Assembly: GCF_009547075.1 (NCBI RefSeq)
Contig: NZ_WIPH01000022.1
Coordinates: forward strand, 1 to 42,676
Reading direction: 5' to 3'
Length of the DNA: 42,676 nucleotides
Source of the DNA: Gluconobacter aidae
Lineage (GTDB): Bacteria > Pseudomonadota > Alphaproteobacteria > Acetobacterales > Acetobacteraceae
The notes under the pieces were generated by a model. The model was not told the DNA's origin and did no database searches. It saw only the letters and a program-made list of their open reading frames with translations. Within the stretch, counting starts at the first letter, position 1, and every line of letters begins with the position of its first letter. Below are positions 1 to 8,925 of the stretch, piece by piece. Both the position numbers and the translations under genes were made by a program.

Positions 1-1003
1 CCAGAAGCTCCTGCAGAAGCGGGATCAGGGGAAGGTCAGGATCGGGCATGGCGTATCGGCCGAGATCGGCGGCCGCGACCCATTCCAGCGTCTGGCCTTC
101 GCGTGGGGTGGGAACACCCCGCCAGCGGCGCACCACGTAAAGCGGCATCAGCAGATGGAACGGCCCGGCGTTTTCGCTGACGAAGGTGAAGGGCGCCAGA
201 CAGGCCCCGGACAGATCCAGTCCCAGTTCCTCGCGCATTTCCCGGATCAGCGCCTGTTCCGGCGTCTCATCCCGTTCGACCTTGCCGCCGGGGAACTCCC
301 AAAGTCCCGCAAGACGCTTTCCTTCCGGACGCCTGGCGAGAAGGATCCGCCCCTGCACGTCGAGCAGGGCGGCCGCCACGACCAGCAATGTCCGGGGTTT
401 GGGCGGTTCCGCGACGAAAGGGGTGACCTCAGCCGGGGGCGGAGCGGGGACCTCGACTGGTTCCTGCGTCTTTGTGAGGAACATGGCGCGCGGCAGTTCG
501 AACAGATCGATCGGGCAGTCCTGTCCACGCGAGACGAACCGTCGGCTGGAGGTTCCCGTTTTCACAAAGCCGAGCTTTCCCAGAACCGCCGCTGACGCGA
601 CATTGTCCTGTGCGGCATCGGCCGTGATCTTTTCCAGACGCAGAACCGTCAGCCCCCATTCCACAACGCGCTGACCCGCCTGCGTGGTCAGGCCCTGGCC
701 CCATTCCGTGGGGGCCAGCCAGTATCCGAGCGAGCCGGAACGCCGGTCATCGGAGAGCACGAGCGCGATCGCGCCCAGAAGCGCTCCGTCGCGGGTAATG
801 GCGAAATGATGCGCACTGCCCTGCGCACTGTCGCGACGGGTGGAGTCGATCCACTGTTCCGCCAGTTCGCGGGGATAGGGGAAGGGCAGGCGACTGAGCA
901 TCCGGACGACGCTCCAGTCATTGATGAGACGATGGATGGCCGGGGCGTCACCCGGCTGCAGGGAGCGCAGGACGAGTCTCCCTGCCTTGAGTTCTGGTGT
1001 CAT
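1..1003 (-). CDS. GNAT acetyltransferase-Nudix hydrolase fusion (3' end outside window)
   Basis: An open frame of 334 codons reads from the ATG at 1003 to the left edge without a stop. Residues 1-170 look like a GNAT N-acetyltransferase of the RimJ/RimL type: [15 protein letters not shown] near the start, [13 protein letters not shown] at 94-105 as the acetyl-CoA region, and a [14 protein letters not shown] segment at 133-146. A Pro-rich linker (about 180-203) leads to a Nudix domain. Its Nudix box is complete at 240-262 (G240, E246, R254, E255, E258, E259), preceded by WEFPGG, as in MutT-type 8-oxo-dGTP pyrophosphatases. The start lies 1 nt after the stop of the Rieske gene, so the two are probably translationally coupled. 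The Nudix half may sanitise oxidised nucleotides; the acetyltransferase substrate is unknown. The fold assignments are secure; the substrates are inference. Confidence 0.85.
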   Translation of the reverse strand, partial: MTPELKAGRLVLRSLQPGDAPAIHRLINDWSVVRMLSRLPFPYPRELAEQWIDSTRRDSAQGSAHHFAITRDGALLGAIALVLSDDRRSGSLGYWLAPTEWGQGLTTQAGQRVVEWGLTVLRLEKITADAAQDNVASAAVLGKLGFVKTGTSSRRFVSRGQDCPIDLFELPRAMFLTKTQEPVEVPAPPPAEVTPFVAEPPKPRTLLVVAAALLDVQGRILLARRPEGKRLAGLWEFPGGKVERDETPEQALIREMREELGLDLSGACLAPFTFVSENAGPFHLLMPLYVVRRWRGVPTPREGQTLEWVAAADLGRYAMPDPDLPLIPLLQELL

Positions 1004-1004
1004 G

Positions 1005-2177
1005 TCAAGACGAAGACACCTGATCGCCCACGGGCTTGTCGGTCGGAACGCCACACCGGGCCAGAAGCCTGCGCAGCATGTTGATGACCGGGAAGACTTC
1101 CTGGTTGTGGTCGCCGCCCAGTTCGTTCCAGGCCGCCTGTTCCAGTTCCACGATGTCCCGGTCCTCTTTAAAGATCCGCTCCGTGAACGCGACGAGGAAC
1201 GGCCAGGCAATGTCGAGAACCAGCTTTGCCTTCGGGCGGCGGATCGAGAGCAGCCCGAACACGCGGCAGGTCTTCTCTTCAGCATCCTGCGGCACGTACA
1301 CGATCCAAAGATCCATGACCGGCGGCTCGTCACCGGTTGCGATGCGCAGCGTCTGGTACGGATATTCCGTCCGGATCGTCATGACGTCCTTGTGTGCGTA
1401 TTTCTCGCTCGCGTCGCGACGCTCACCGAAGATGAACGTCTCCCCCCAGGGTTGCTTGCCACCGGTGCGGGCGAAGCTGTAGCGCGCCTCGACCAGCGTG
1501 GGCTCGTCCCTGCCGCCGAGGAAACGCGGCTTCATCTGGCCCATCTGCTTCATGTGCATGAACTGATGGTTCATATCCATCAGGTTTTCATGCATGAAAC
1601 TGTAATGGCAGGCGACCGTCTCACCGAAACGGCGGGTCTTGTATTCGGGGTTGCCCACCGAACCCAACCGCGGAAACGGCGTGCTCTCGGCCTTTGCCGG
1701 ATCGCCCGGGAAGATGAAGATCAGCCCGCCTTCCTCACGGCACGGATAGGTCCGCACGCCGTTGGGAAGCTTGCCCTTGCCCAGATACGGCACGTCGATG
1801 CAGCGGCCCGAACGGCCATAGGCCCAGCCGTGGTAGCAGCACTGGACCGCTTCACCACTGACCTTGCCGAGGCTGAGCGGAACCTGCCGGTGCGCGCAGC
1901 GGTCTTCCAGTGCGAATACGCTGCCGTCCATGGGGCGTACGAGCGCGATAGGCTGCCCGGCATAGCGTGTACCGATGGTCTTGCCGCGCTTGAGTTCGCG
2001 CGACCAGGCGACCGGGTACCAGTAGTCGGGGTTGGACAGAACGCGCCGGAGATCCCCGGTCTTGCGGACCACATCTTCCACGGGAGAATATTCACCGATA
2101 TCCGGGGCAATGACCCGATCCGTGTCCGGAGATGTGCTTTCGGCAGCAGCAGAAGAGGCAGAAATAGTCTGCGACAT
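1005..2177 (-). CDS. Rieske [2Fe-2S] aromatic-ring-hydroxylating-type oxygenase, alpha subunit
   Basis: The 390-residue protein carries a Rieske cluster motif: C94-x-H96 and C113-x-x-H116, followed by [11 protein letters not shown] mononuclear non-haem iron site follows in the stretch [11 protein letters not shown] (N-x2-D-x2-H-x3-H), about residue 200. This is the two-centre layout of Rieske oxygenases related to vanillate O-demethylase and other ring-hydroxylating or demethylating enzymes. Such enzymes need a reductase partner; none is encoded beside it. The first 30 residues are Ser/Ala/Thr-rich and low in complexity, so the true start could lie a little further in. It is transcribed divergently from the TonB receptor, and the GNAT-Nudix gene follows 1 nt downstream. 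The substrate cannot be told from sequence. Confidence 0.88.
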   Translation of the reverse strand: MSQTISASSAAAESTSPDTDRVIAPDIGEYSPVEDVVRKTGDLRRVLSNPDYWYPVAWSRELKRGKTIGTRYAGQPIALVRPMDGSVFALEDRCAHRQVPLSLGKVSGEAVQCCYHGWAYGRSGRCIDVPYLGKGKLPNGVRTYPCREEGGLIFIFPGDPAKAESTPFPRLGSVGNPEYKTRRFGETVACHYSFMHENLMDMNHQFMHMKQMGQMKPRFLGGRDEPTLVEARYSFARTGGKQPWGETFIFGERRDASEKYAHKDVMTIRTEYPYQTLRIATGDEPPVMDLWIVYVPQDAEEKTCRVFGLLSIRRPKAKLVLDIAWPFLVAFTERIFKEDRDIVELEQAAWNELGGDHNQEVFPVINMLRRLLARCGVPTDKPVGDQVSSS

Positions 2178-2431
2178 GAGTATCCTGATCCGTGATGAAA
2201 CCGCGACGTCGTCTTGTTGGGCATCAGCCTAACAGGCAAAGCCCCACCACAGGAAGAGATCATTCTTCACGGACGCAGCGCGTCTTTCCCGCAACATGCG
2301 GCACAAAAACCATCTTTTTCGTGTCATTGAAACATCATCTGGCAATGCTGGCGCTTTTCGGGCGATGCCGGCACGTTTAGGAGACCGCTTCCCAAAGTTC
2401 ATAAATCACAGATTCCGGAGTTTCGGCCACG
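2178..2431. promoter_or_regulatory. Divergent intergenic region between Rieske oxygenase and TonB receptor
   Basis: These 254 bases separate two divergent genes and must hold both promoters. The part nearest the receptor is more AT-rich (runs such as AAAAACC and TCTTTTTC around 2305-2320). I looked for a Fur-type inverted repeat (GATAAT-like hexamers) and did not find a convincing one. A GGAG at 2417-2420 may be the ribosome binding site for the GTG start at 2432. No small gene is evident. Confidence 0.4.
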
Positions 2432-4870
2432 GTGCGAACCAGATCCCTGCTTTTTTCCTCCATCGCACTGTTTGCAGTCCGTCAGTCAGCCCTGGCCGCG
2501 GGGCACCAGCCTCTTCCGGCAGCCGAAGATGCGGCGCCGGTCACGGCCCATGCCCGCCCCCATGCGGCATCGCGCCATGCCGTAAATGCCACTCCGACTG
2601 CGGGAGCCCAAAATACGCCGACCCGGAACACGCCTGCCCTCCATAGGGCCGAGGCGCTGGAATCCCGTGCAATGGAAAGCGTCGCTGTTACCGGACGTCA
2701 GCTGACGGGCCGCGATGCCGAGCAGGCCGTCTCCAGGGCCATCATGCGCCAGTATGTCCCGGGAACCAGCGCTTACAAGATGCTGGACCGTACGCCGGGC
2801 GTGAGCTTCACCTCCACCGATCCGTTCGGAATCGACAGCTTCGGCGCCAATCTCTACGTCCGCGGCTTCTTCATGAACCAGATGGGCGTGACCGTGGATG
2901 GCGTTCCCCTGAACGACCAGACCTACCAGTCCGTCAGCGGTATGAGCCTCGCCTCCGCCATCATCCCCGATGATATCCAGTCCATGCGCATGTCGCAGGG
3001 CGCGGGCTCGGTCGAACTACCCTCGACCAACACGCTCGGCGGCACGATCCAGATCGGTTCGTCCGACCCGGATGACAAACGCGGCGGCAAAGTGAGCCAG
3101 TCTTTCGGCAGCTACGGCTCGTACCGGACCTATGTCCGCCTGGATTCCGGCAAGCTGAACCCGACCGGTACGAAGTTCTACACGTCCTACGCCCGCACCG
3201 ATGAAGGCATGTGGATGGGCAGCGGCGACCAGTTCATGCAGCAGGTCGATGCCAAGCTCGTCCAGCCGATCAACGAACGCAGCCGCATGTCGGCCTTCTT
3301 CAACTGGTCCAGCCTGGCCCAGTGGAACTATCCGGACACATCCATCGGGATCCTGAAGAACCTCGGCTGGCGTACGCCGCATCTGTATCCGAACTACGCC
3401 CTGGCTTACGGTATCGCCAACGGTACGCGCTCCTATCCGGCGGGTTACGATAGCGTTCCGGGCATCGATGGCTCCAATATCGCAATGTATGACGGCGGTC
3501 AGGCCGAAACCAATTACATGGGCGGGCTGCATTTTGACCTCGCCCTGACCGATCACCTGACCTGGAACACCACGATCTACGGTCACAGCCAGACCGGCTA
3601 TTACAGCTATACGGACTCGGATGATCCTTCGCCGAACGGCGCGCCGTTTTCCGAAGAAGTCTGGCAGAACCGTCAGGAGCGTTACGGCCTCGACACCAGC
3701 CTGCGCTACAAATGGGGGCGCCATACCTTCGAGGGCGGCGTCTGGTACGAGAACAACAACCAGCAGGCGGGGCTGTTCAATTACCAGCAGCCACTTTTGG
3801 GACAGGGTGCGCCGCTCAAGGCCGTTGGGCCCTATGACGTTTATGGTCCTGCCTTCCTCGAAGGATATAACTTCCAGTGGACCACGAACGTCATGCAGTT
3901 CCACCTTCAGGACAGCATCCAGCTTGCCCAGGGCCTGACGCTGCATGCCGGCTTCAAGTCCATGACCGCCACCACGTCCGGCGGCGCGCAGTATAACAAT
4001 GCTGAATGGACGGGCGCCGATGCCCTGCCGAACGGCTCCCTGACGGCCTCACAGGCTTTCCTGCCACACGTCAATCTGGACTGGCACATCAACCGCCACC
4101 ACGAGATCTATGTGGACGTGGCCGAGAACATGCGTGCCTATGAGGTCTCGGCGTATGGCGTGGCGAATTCGGTCTATTCCGTGCAGGATCAGGCGACATT
4201 CGAAGCCCAGAAGAAGTCTCTCGAGCCCTCAAAAGCCTGGGTCTATCTCGGCGGCTATCGCTATACGTCGAAATATCTTCAGGCGAACGCGACCGTCTAT
4301 CATGCCAGCCTGATCCACCCGATCCTGGCCGCGGCCGTGGGCTCCCTGACCAATCCGGTCTCGCAGGTCATCGATTTCGGCCACATCTCCATGACGGGTG
4401 CGAACGGTGACATCACCCTCACGCCGATCAACGGCCTGAGCATCAGCAACAACCTGAGCTACAACAAGGGGACGTATGACCGGAATGTCGACACGGTCGG
4501 CGGTTATTACGCTCTGGCTGGCAAGAACATCGTCAACTACCCGGCCTGGATGTACAAGGCAGCGATTGCCTATAGCTGGAAGGGCATGACCGTGCATTTC
4601 GATGCGAACTACTACAGCCGCCGCTATTACAGCTTCATGAACGACACCTCGATCGGCGGCTACTGGCTCGCCAATGCGGGTGCGCAGTACCGTTTCGGAA
4701 AGCTCAGCGTCCTCAAGGACGTTACGGCAAGCTTCAACGTCTATAACCTGTTCAACACTAAATACATCTCCATGATGGGCGAGAACGACAACCCCGCTGT
4801 CGGCGATTACCAGTCCATGGAGCGTGGCGCCGTCCGCGAATTCTTCGGAACCATCAGCGCGTCGTTCTGA
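2432..4870 (+). CDS. TonB-dependent outer-membrane receptor
   Basis: The 812-residue protein starts at GTG 2432, with a GGAG 11 nt upstream. Residues 1-23 form a signal peptide (Arg-rich start, hydrophobic core, cleavage near ALAA). After a Pro/Ala-rich stretch, ESVAVTG at 82-88 resembles a TonB box. The plug domain follows (MLDRTPGVSF, LYVRGFFMNQ, SMRMSQGAGSVE, NTLGGTIQI), then a long Tyr/Trp-rich beta-barrel ending in a C-terminal Phe, as expected for BamA-assembled proteins. There is no FecA-like N-terminal signalling domain and no neighbouring sigma/anti-sigma pair, so it is a transporter without visible transcriptional signalling. No transport or siderophore genes flank it, so the substrate is unknown (iron chelate, thiamine or sugar are all possible). 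A strong terminator follows at once. Confidence 0.92.
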   Translation: MRTRSLLFSSIALFAVRQSALAAGHQPLPAAEDAAPVTAHARPHAASRHAVNATPTAGAQNTPTRNTPALHRAEALESRAMESVAVTGRQLTGRDAEQAVSRAIMRQYVPGTSAYKMLDRTPGVSFTSTDPFGIDSFGANLYVRGFFMNQMGVTVDGVPLNDQTYQSVSGMSLASAIIPDDIQSMRMSQGAGSVELPSTNTLGGTIQIGSSDPDDKRGGKVSQSFGSYGSYRTYVRLDSGKLNPTGTKFYTSYARTDEGMWMGSGDQFMQQVDAKLVQPINERSRMSAFFNWSSLAQWNYPDTSIGILKNLGWRTPHLYPNYALAYGIANGTRSYPAGYDSVPGIDGSNIAMYDGGQAETNYMGGLHFDLALTDHLTWNTTIYGHSQTGYYSYTDSDDPSPNGAPFSEEVWQNRQERYGLDTSLRYKWGRHTFEGGVWYENNNQQAGLFNYQQPLLGQGAPLKAVGPYDVYGPAFLEGYNFQWTTNVMQFHLQDSIQLAQGLTLHAGFKSMTATTSGGAQYNNAEWTGADALPNGSLTASQAFLPHVNLDWHINRHHEIYVDVAENMRAYEVSAYGVANSVYSVQDQATFEAQKKSLEPSKAWVYLGGYRYTSKYLQANATVYHASLIHPILAAAVGSLTNPVSQVIDFGHISMTGANGDITLTPINGLSISNNLSYNKGTYDRNVDTVGGYYALAGKNIVNYPAWMYKAAIAYSWKGMTVHFDANYYSRRYYSFMNDTSIGGYWLANAGAQYRFGKLSVLKDVTASFNVYNLFNTKYISMMGENDNPAVGDYQSMERGAVREFFGTISASF

Positions 4871-4881
4871 AGGCGCCCAGC

Positions 4882-4914
4882 AAAAAACGGCGGGGTCTGT
4901 GCCCGCCGTTTTTT
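4882..4914. terminator. Bidirectional rho-independent terminator
   Basis: A perfect 13-bp inverted repeat (AAAAAACGGCGGG at 4882-4894 and its complement at 4902-4914) surrounds a 7-nt loop. The stem has a GC-rich core, with A6 on one side and T6 on the other. It therefore works in both directions: for the TonB receptor on the plus strand and for the convergent DUF815 ATPase on the minus strand, whose stop lies 20 bases away. Confidence 0.93.
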
Positions 4915-4933
4915 GTTTCAAACCAACCGTTTT

Positions 4934-5803
4934 TCAGCCTTGCGGGATACCCAGTTCGGCACTCAGATCGCTGATGAACTGCGAGGCCACGCGACCCGAG
5001 CGGCTGCCTCGCGCCATGGCCCATTGCAGCGCTTTCCGGCGGAGTTCATCGCGTGGAACCGGCAGCTTGTAATAAGCCGCATACGCTTCGACGATCGCCA
5101 GATAATCGTCCTGCGTCGCACCATACAGGCCGATCCACAGACCGAACCGGTCCGAAAGCGAGACCTTTTCCTCAATGGCTTCGGACGGGTTGATCGCGCT
5201 GCCCGTCTCGTTCTCAATCATGTCCCGCGGCATCAGATGACGCCGGTTCGATGTCGCATAGATCAGGACGTTCTCGGGACGTCCGCCGATCCCTCCGTCC
5301 AGCACGGATTTGAGGGACTTGTAGTCCGCGTCCTGGCTCTCGAATGACAGGTCATCGCAGAACAGGATGCAGCGGCGTTTCGTGGTGCGCAGGACGGCAA
5401 GCAGTTTCGGCAGAGACGAAAGTTCGTCACGCTGGATCTCGATCAGCGTGAGTGTCCCGCCGCCCTTCGCCCGCTGCTCCTCGTTCACGGCCGCGACGGA
5501 TGCCTTCACCAGTGAGGACTTGCCCATCCCGCGCGCGCCCCAGAGCATGACATTGTTCGCGCTGAAGCCTTCGGCGAAATGCCGCGTATTGGTCATGACC
5601 TGATCCATCTGCCGCTTCACGCCCTGAAGCAGTGACAGCGGCACACCCGAAACCTTCTCCACCGGTGTCAGAACGCCCAGAGCGGCCTGCCACAGAAAGG
5701 CGTCGTGTTTATGCAGGATGTCCGCACTTGGCGGGGGCGGGCTCATGCGCTCCAGACTGTCGGCAATACGTTCGAGAACACTGAGCAGGGCATGGTCGGT
5801 CAT
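4934..5803 (-). CDS. DUF815-family AAA-type ATPase
   Basis: Taken from ATG 5803, the protein is 289 residues; an upstream in-frame TTG at 5839 would add 12 residues but is less likely. It carries a Walker A motif in LWGARGMGKSSLVKA, a Walker B-like RCILFCDDLSFE, and a later segment YATSNRRHLMPRDM, probably the sensor region. The C-terminal GSRSGRVASQFISDL is typical of DUF815 ATPases, which occur in most Alphaproteobacteria and have no firmly assigned function. The gene is convergent with the TonB receptor and divergent from yajC; the roughly 119 bases up to 5923 would hold both promoters. The family call is strong; the cellular role is unknown. Confidence 0.9.
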   Translation of the reverse strand: MTDHALLSVLERIADSLERMSPPPPSADILHKHDAFLWQAALGVLTPVEKVSGVPLSLLQGVKRQMDQVMTNTRHFAEGFSANNVMLWGARGMGKSSLVKASVAAVNEEQRAKGGGTLTLIEIQRDELSSLPKLLAVLRTTKRRCILFCDDLSFESQDADYKSLKSVLDGGIGGRPENVLIYATSNRRHLMPRDMIENETGSAINPSEAIEEKVSLSDRFGLWIGLYGATQDDYLAIVEAYAAYYKLPVPRDELRRKALQWAMARGSRSGRVASQFISDLSAELGIPQG

Positions 5804-5922
5804 GGAAAACGGTCCCGGAACGAAAGGGGTTGAGATCAAAAGACATCGGCGCCGTGCTTGACGGGCAGCCCCCGGACGATATGGTCCCCGCCAGCTTCAC
5901 TCAAGACTGGACCCTTACACCC

Positions 5923-6267
5923 ATGAGCAGTCTGTTCATTTCTTCCGCCCAGGCCGCCGATGGTGGCGGTCTGCTTTCCAATCCGCAGGTGCTTCAGTTC
6001 GCCCCGATGATTTTCATCTTCGTGGTGTTCTATTTCCTGCTCATTCGTCCCCAGCAGCAGCGTGCCCGCAAGCTGCGTGACGAACAGGGTTCCCTGCGTC
6101 GTGGTGACCGGATCGTAACGGCAGGCGGCATCGTCGGCGTCGTGCAGGCGACCCGCGATGACAGCGATGAAGTGGACGTCGAGATCGCCCAGGGTGTGCG
6201 CGTGAAGGTCGTTCGCAGCACGATCACGAACATCATGCCGCGCGACAAGCCGACCAACGATTCCTGA
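5923..6267 (+). CDS. yajC: Preprotein translocase accessory subunit YajC
   Basis: The 114-residue protein begins MSSLFISSAQAADGG and has one membrane segment at about 22-42 (FAPMIFIFVVFYFLLIRP), followed by QQQRARKLRDEQ. The cytoplasmic domain contains GDRIVTAGGIVGVV and ends with an Ile-Met-Pro-Arg segment. This is the standard YajC architecture, a small inner-membrane partner of SecDF-SecYEG. The frame is open upstream to 5830, but the extra 31 residues do not resemble the family, so ATG 5923 is preferred. secD and secF, often next to yajC, are not here. A terminator follows at 6294-6331. Confidence 0.93.
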   Translation: MSSLFISSAQAADGGGLLSNPQVLQFAPMIFIFVVFYFLLIRPQQQRARKLRDEQGSLRRGDRIVTAGGIVGVVQATRDDSDEVDVEIAQGVRVKVVRSTITNIMPRDKPTNDS

Positions 6268-6293
6268 TCCGGTTTTCAAAAGACCCGTTCATG

Positions 6294-6331
6294 AAAAACG
6301 CCCCGCCCGGAAAGCCGGACGGGGCGTTTTT
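6294..6331. terminator. Bidirectional terminator between yajC and sodB
   Basis: A GC-rich 12-bp stem with one mismatch (CGCCCCGCCCGG at 6299-6310 against CCGGACGGGGCG at 6315-6326) has a 4-nt loop. It is flanked by A5 on the left and a long T run on the right. Placed between convergent genes, it can terminate yajC on the plus strand and the superoxide dismutase gene on the minus strand. Confidence 0.9.
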
Positions 6332-6356
6332 TTTATTTTGATGAACCCGGAAGGGA

Positions 6357-6965
6357 TCAGGCAGACTTCAACTCGGCTTCCGCAAACTCGTAGTTGGCGA
6401 GCTTGTCCAGATAGTTCGTGATGTAGTCCGGACGACGGTTGCGGAAATCGAGGTAATAGGCGTGCTCCCAGACGTCGAGGCCCAGCAGCGCCTTGCCCTG
6501 ACCTTCAGCCAGCGGGTTGGAGCCGTTTGCCGTCTTCGTGACAGCCAGCTTACCGGACTTGTCCAGCACCAGCCAGGCCCAGCCCGAACCGAACTGCGTC
6601 GTGGCAGCCTGCTTGAAGAGCTTCTTGAACTCTTCGACGGAACCGAAGTCTTCAGCGATCTTCTTTTCCAGACCGGTCGGGATCTGACCGCCCTTGGGGG
6701 ACAGGTTCTTCCAGAACAGGATGTGGTTCCAGTGCTGGCCTGCATTGTTGAAGACCGGAGCGATCTCGGGCTTGCCGTAGGAGAACGCGATGATCTCCTC
6801 AAGCGTCTTGCCCGCCAGTTCCGGCTTGCTTTCCACGAAACCGTTCAGCGCCGTGACATAGGCCTGATGGTGCTTGTCGTGGTGCAGTTCCAGCGTTTCC
6901 TGGCACATGCCAGCGCCGGCGAGAGCGTTTTCCGCGTAGGGCAGGGGGGGAAGTTCGAAAGCCAT
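6357..6965 (-). CDS. sodB: Superoxide dismutase, Fe-type
   Basis: The 202-residue protein has the metal ligands of the Fe/Mn superoxide dismutase family: H28 (LHHDKHHQAYV), H81 (WNHILFW), D164 and H168 (DVWEHAYYLDF). Q77 in NNAGQHWNH sits where iron enzymes carry their active-site glutamine, which favours iron over manganese, although metal use cannot be settled from sequence. No signal peptide is present, so the enzyme is cytoplasmic. ATG 6965 is chosen because AAGGAG lies just upstream; an earlier in-frame GTG at 6983 overlaps that Shine-Dalgarno. The gene converges on yajC. For an obligate aerobe with strong periplasmic oxidation this is a core defence enzyme. Confidence 0.95.
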   Translation of the reverse strand: MAFELPPLPYAENALAGAGMCQETLELHHDKHHQAYVTALNGFVESKPELAGKTLEEIIAFSYGKPEIAPVFNNAGQHWNHILFWKNLSPKGGQIPTGLEKKIAEDFGSVEEFKKLFKQAATTQFGSGWAWLVLDKSGKLAVTKTANGSNPLAEGQGKALLGLDVWEHAYYLDFRNRRPDYITNYLDKLANYEFAEAELKSA

Positions 6966-7033
6966 GATGTCACTCCTTGGCACAATAAGACGAGGTGACC
7001 GCCTTCAGGGGCGACCGCTCCCGCATATCGTTC

Positions 7034-7906
7034 TCATTTATGGGGAAGATTGGCAACGCTGTGTTCCATCGCACCGATGAGGGCCGAGTAGTCCTCATTC
7101 GCATGCAGACGGTTCGAAAGGGCCAGCGCCTGATCGGCGACCGCCATGCCAGGCATGAAAGCGCCGACCTTGCGCCCGGCATCCAGCAGAAGCCCCATGT
7201 CCTTGGACATGAGACGGGTCGGGAACTGGGACGGAAACTCCCGGTTCTGTCCCATCTTCAGCTTGCGCTTGTGATGCGGGCTGACCACGGCCACCTGCTG
7301 AAGCGTGTCGAACACGACATCACGATCCAGTCCCGCGGCCAGTCCGTAAGAGACGCCTTCGGCGATGACGTTGAGCGTGGCGCCCATTACGCCGTTCACA
7401 ACCAGCTTCAGCCGTGCAGCCGAACCGGCAGGCCCGGCATGGATCGTCAGCTTGCCGATGACGTCCAGCACCGGCTGCGCACGCTTGACCACGGCCTCGT
7501 CACCGCCCACGAGCATGACCAGATCGCCGGTCTCGGCTTCAGGCGTGCTGCCGGACATGGGGGCATCAAGCAGGGAAAACCCATGTTCGACAGCAAGGCT
7601 GGCAAAGGCGTCGGCCTGATCGGGGGAGACGGTGGAGGTATCGAGAACGAGCTTGCCGGGTGTCAGGGCCGCAAGCGCCCCGTTCTCGCCATGCAGGGAT
7701 TCGTTTTCCGCCGCATCGTTGGGCACACAGAAAATGATGATCTCGGCCGCTTCGGCAATCGCACGGGGCGAGGGCAGCATTTCCGTTTCGTCCTTGCCGC
7801 CCGATGGAGCATAAGCCACCACCGGATACCCGGCTTTCCGAAGATTGGCTCCCATACGCTGGGCCATGGCGCCATAACCGATAAAACCGATCTTTGGACT
7901 GGACAT
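7034..7906 (-). CDS. NAD(P)-dependent oxidoreductase, beta-hydroxyacid dehydrogenase family
   Basis: The 290-residue protein opens with the Rossmann motif KIGFIGYGAMAQRMGANL. It contains LVLDTSTVSP (the substrate-binding DxST region), LLDAPMSGS and GSAARLKLVVNGV, in which the Lys is the family's usual catalytic residue, plus a C-terminal helical domain. This is the 3-hydroxyisobutyrate dehydrogenase / tartronate semialdehyde reductase / GLYR family. The substrate could be a 2-hydroxy-3-oxo acid or a succinic semialdehyde-like compound, but sequence alone does not decide. ATG 7906 is preferred because AGGAG lies about 9 nt upstream; an ATG at 7951 would add 15 residues of no family likeness. 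The gene is divergent from msrP, with about 80 bases between starts. Confidence 0.88.
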   Translation of the reverse strand: MSSPKIGFIGYGAMAQRMGANLRKAGYPVVAYAPSGGKDETEMLPSPRAIAEAAEIIIFCVPNDAAENESLHGENGALAALTPGKLVLDTSTVSPDQADAFASLAVEHGFSLLDAPMSGSTPEAETGDLVMLVGGDEAVVKRAQPVLDVIGKLTIHAGPAGSAARLKLVVNGVMGATLNVIAEGVSYGLAAGLDRDVVFDTLQQVAVVSPHHKRKLKMGQNREFPSQFPTRLMSKDMGLLLDAGRKVGAFMPGMAVADQALALSNRLHANEDYSALIGAMEHSVANLPHK

Positions 7907-7986
7907 GGAAACTGGCTCCTTGTGATGCGTTGCAACAGACTCACGCATCATAGGTGCCAGAGTTTCGCAGAGTCCGGAAATTGATC

Positions 7987-8925
7987 ATGGCGCTTTTTCG
8001 CTATCCTCGCCCCCTGCCATCCGAAATCACGCCGAGGAACATGTATCTCTCGCGACGCAGCCTCATCGGCGGTGCGGCAGCGCTGGGCGCAGTTTCCGCA
8101 AGTGCTGACGCCGCAACACTCCAGACACATGTGGGGCCATATTCGGAGAACCTCACGCCTACGCCACACGAAGACGTGACGCATTACAACAACTTCTATG
8201 AATTCGGCATGGGCAAGGCTGACCCCGCGACTCAGTCGCAGGCTTTCCATCCTCTGCCGTGGACGCTCGAAATCACCGGCCTCGTTCGCAGGCCGGTCCG
8301 GCTGGATGTGGAGCAGCTACTGCGCTCCCCGGCGATAGAGGAACGAATCTACCGTATGCGCTGCGTGGAGGCATGGTCCATGGTCATTCCCTGGGACGGT
8401 ATCCCCCTCGCCACGCTGCTGAAGGATGCCGATCCCGATCCCCGCGCCACGCATGTCGCCTTCGAAAGTATCCTGCGGCCCTCCGAAATGCCCGGCCAGA
8501 CCGGAGCCCTGTCCGGCATCCAGTGGCCATATGTCGAAGGTCTGCGTCTGGATGAGGCCATGAACCCGCTGACCCTGCTGGCGCTCGGCATTTACGGTGA
8601 AACCCTGCCGAACCAGAACGGCGCGCCCCTGCGTCTGGTCGTCCCTTGGAAATATGGGTTCAAGGGGATCAAGTCGATCCAGCGCATCCGTCTGCTGGAC
8701 CACGAGCCGCCGACGACGTGGAACAGGCTTGCTCCAGACGAATACGGCTTCTACGCCAACGTCAATCCGCAGGTCGATCATCCCCGCTGGAGTCAGGCGA
8801 CCGAGCGGGTCATCGGCGCGCATTCCCTGTTTGGCGCCAAACGGCAGCCGACCCTGATGTTCAACGGTTACGGGGAGCAGGTCGCGGATCTTTATCGTGG
8901 CATGGATCTGCGGAAAAACTTCTGA
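7987..8925 (+). CDS. msrP: Periplasmic methionine sulfoxide reductase, molybdopterin subunit MsrP
   Basis: The 312-residue protein has a twin-arginine signal ([19 protein letters not shown], about 22-40), consistent with export of a folded molybdenum-cofactor protein. The oxidoreductase domain includes [17 protein letters not shown]126 is the expected thiolate ligand of molybdenum. [14 protein letters not shown] is also typical of the YedY/MsrP family. MsrP repairs oxidised methionines in periplasmic proteins, using electrons from the quinone pool via MsrQ. ATG 7987 gives the usual family N-terminus ([13 protein letters not shown]); an upstream start at 7954 is possible but unneeded. It overlaps msrQ by 1 nt (TGATG), so the pair is translationally coupled. 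Confidence 0.95.
   Translation: MALFRYPRPLPSEITPRNMYLSRRSLIGGAAALGAVSASADAATLQTHVGPYSENLTPTPHEDVTHYNNFYEFGMGKADPATQSQAFHPLPWTLEITGLVRRPVRLDVEQLLRSPAIEERIYRMRCVEAWSMVIPWDGIPLATLLKDADPDPRATHVAFESILRPSEMPGQTGALSGIQWPYVEGLRLDEAMNPLTLLALGIYGETLPNQNGAPLRLVVPWKYGFKGIKSIQRIRLLDHEPPTTWNRLAPDEYGFYANVNPQVDHPRWSQATERVIGAHSLFGAKRQPTLMFNGYGEQVADLYRGMDLRKNF

Noticed and set aside
921-2195. A 424-codon plus-strand open frame opposite the Rieske oxygenase
   Set aside because: The minus-strand Rieske gene has intact cluster and iron motifs; the plus-strand product is rich in His/Arg/Asp without any domain.
2240-2431. Possible Fur box ahead of the TonB receptor
   Set aside because: AT-rich patches are present, but no 19-bp GATAAT-type inverted repeat could be made out.
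3017-3946. A 309-codon minus-strand frame inside the TonB receptor gene
   Set aside because: Shadow of the receptor coding frame; no recognisable motif or ribosome site.
5830-5922. Longer YajC with 31 extra N-terminal residues
   Set aside because: The extra residues lack family likeness and overlap the promoter space of the divergent ATPase gene; ATG 5923 gives the normal YajC length.
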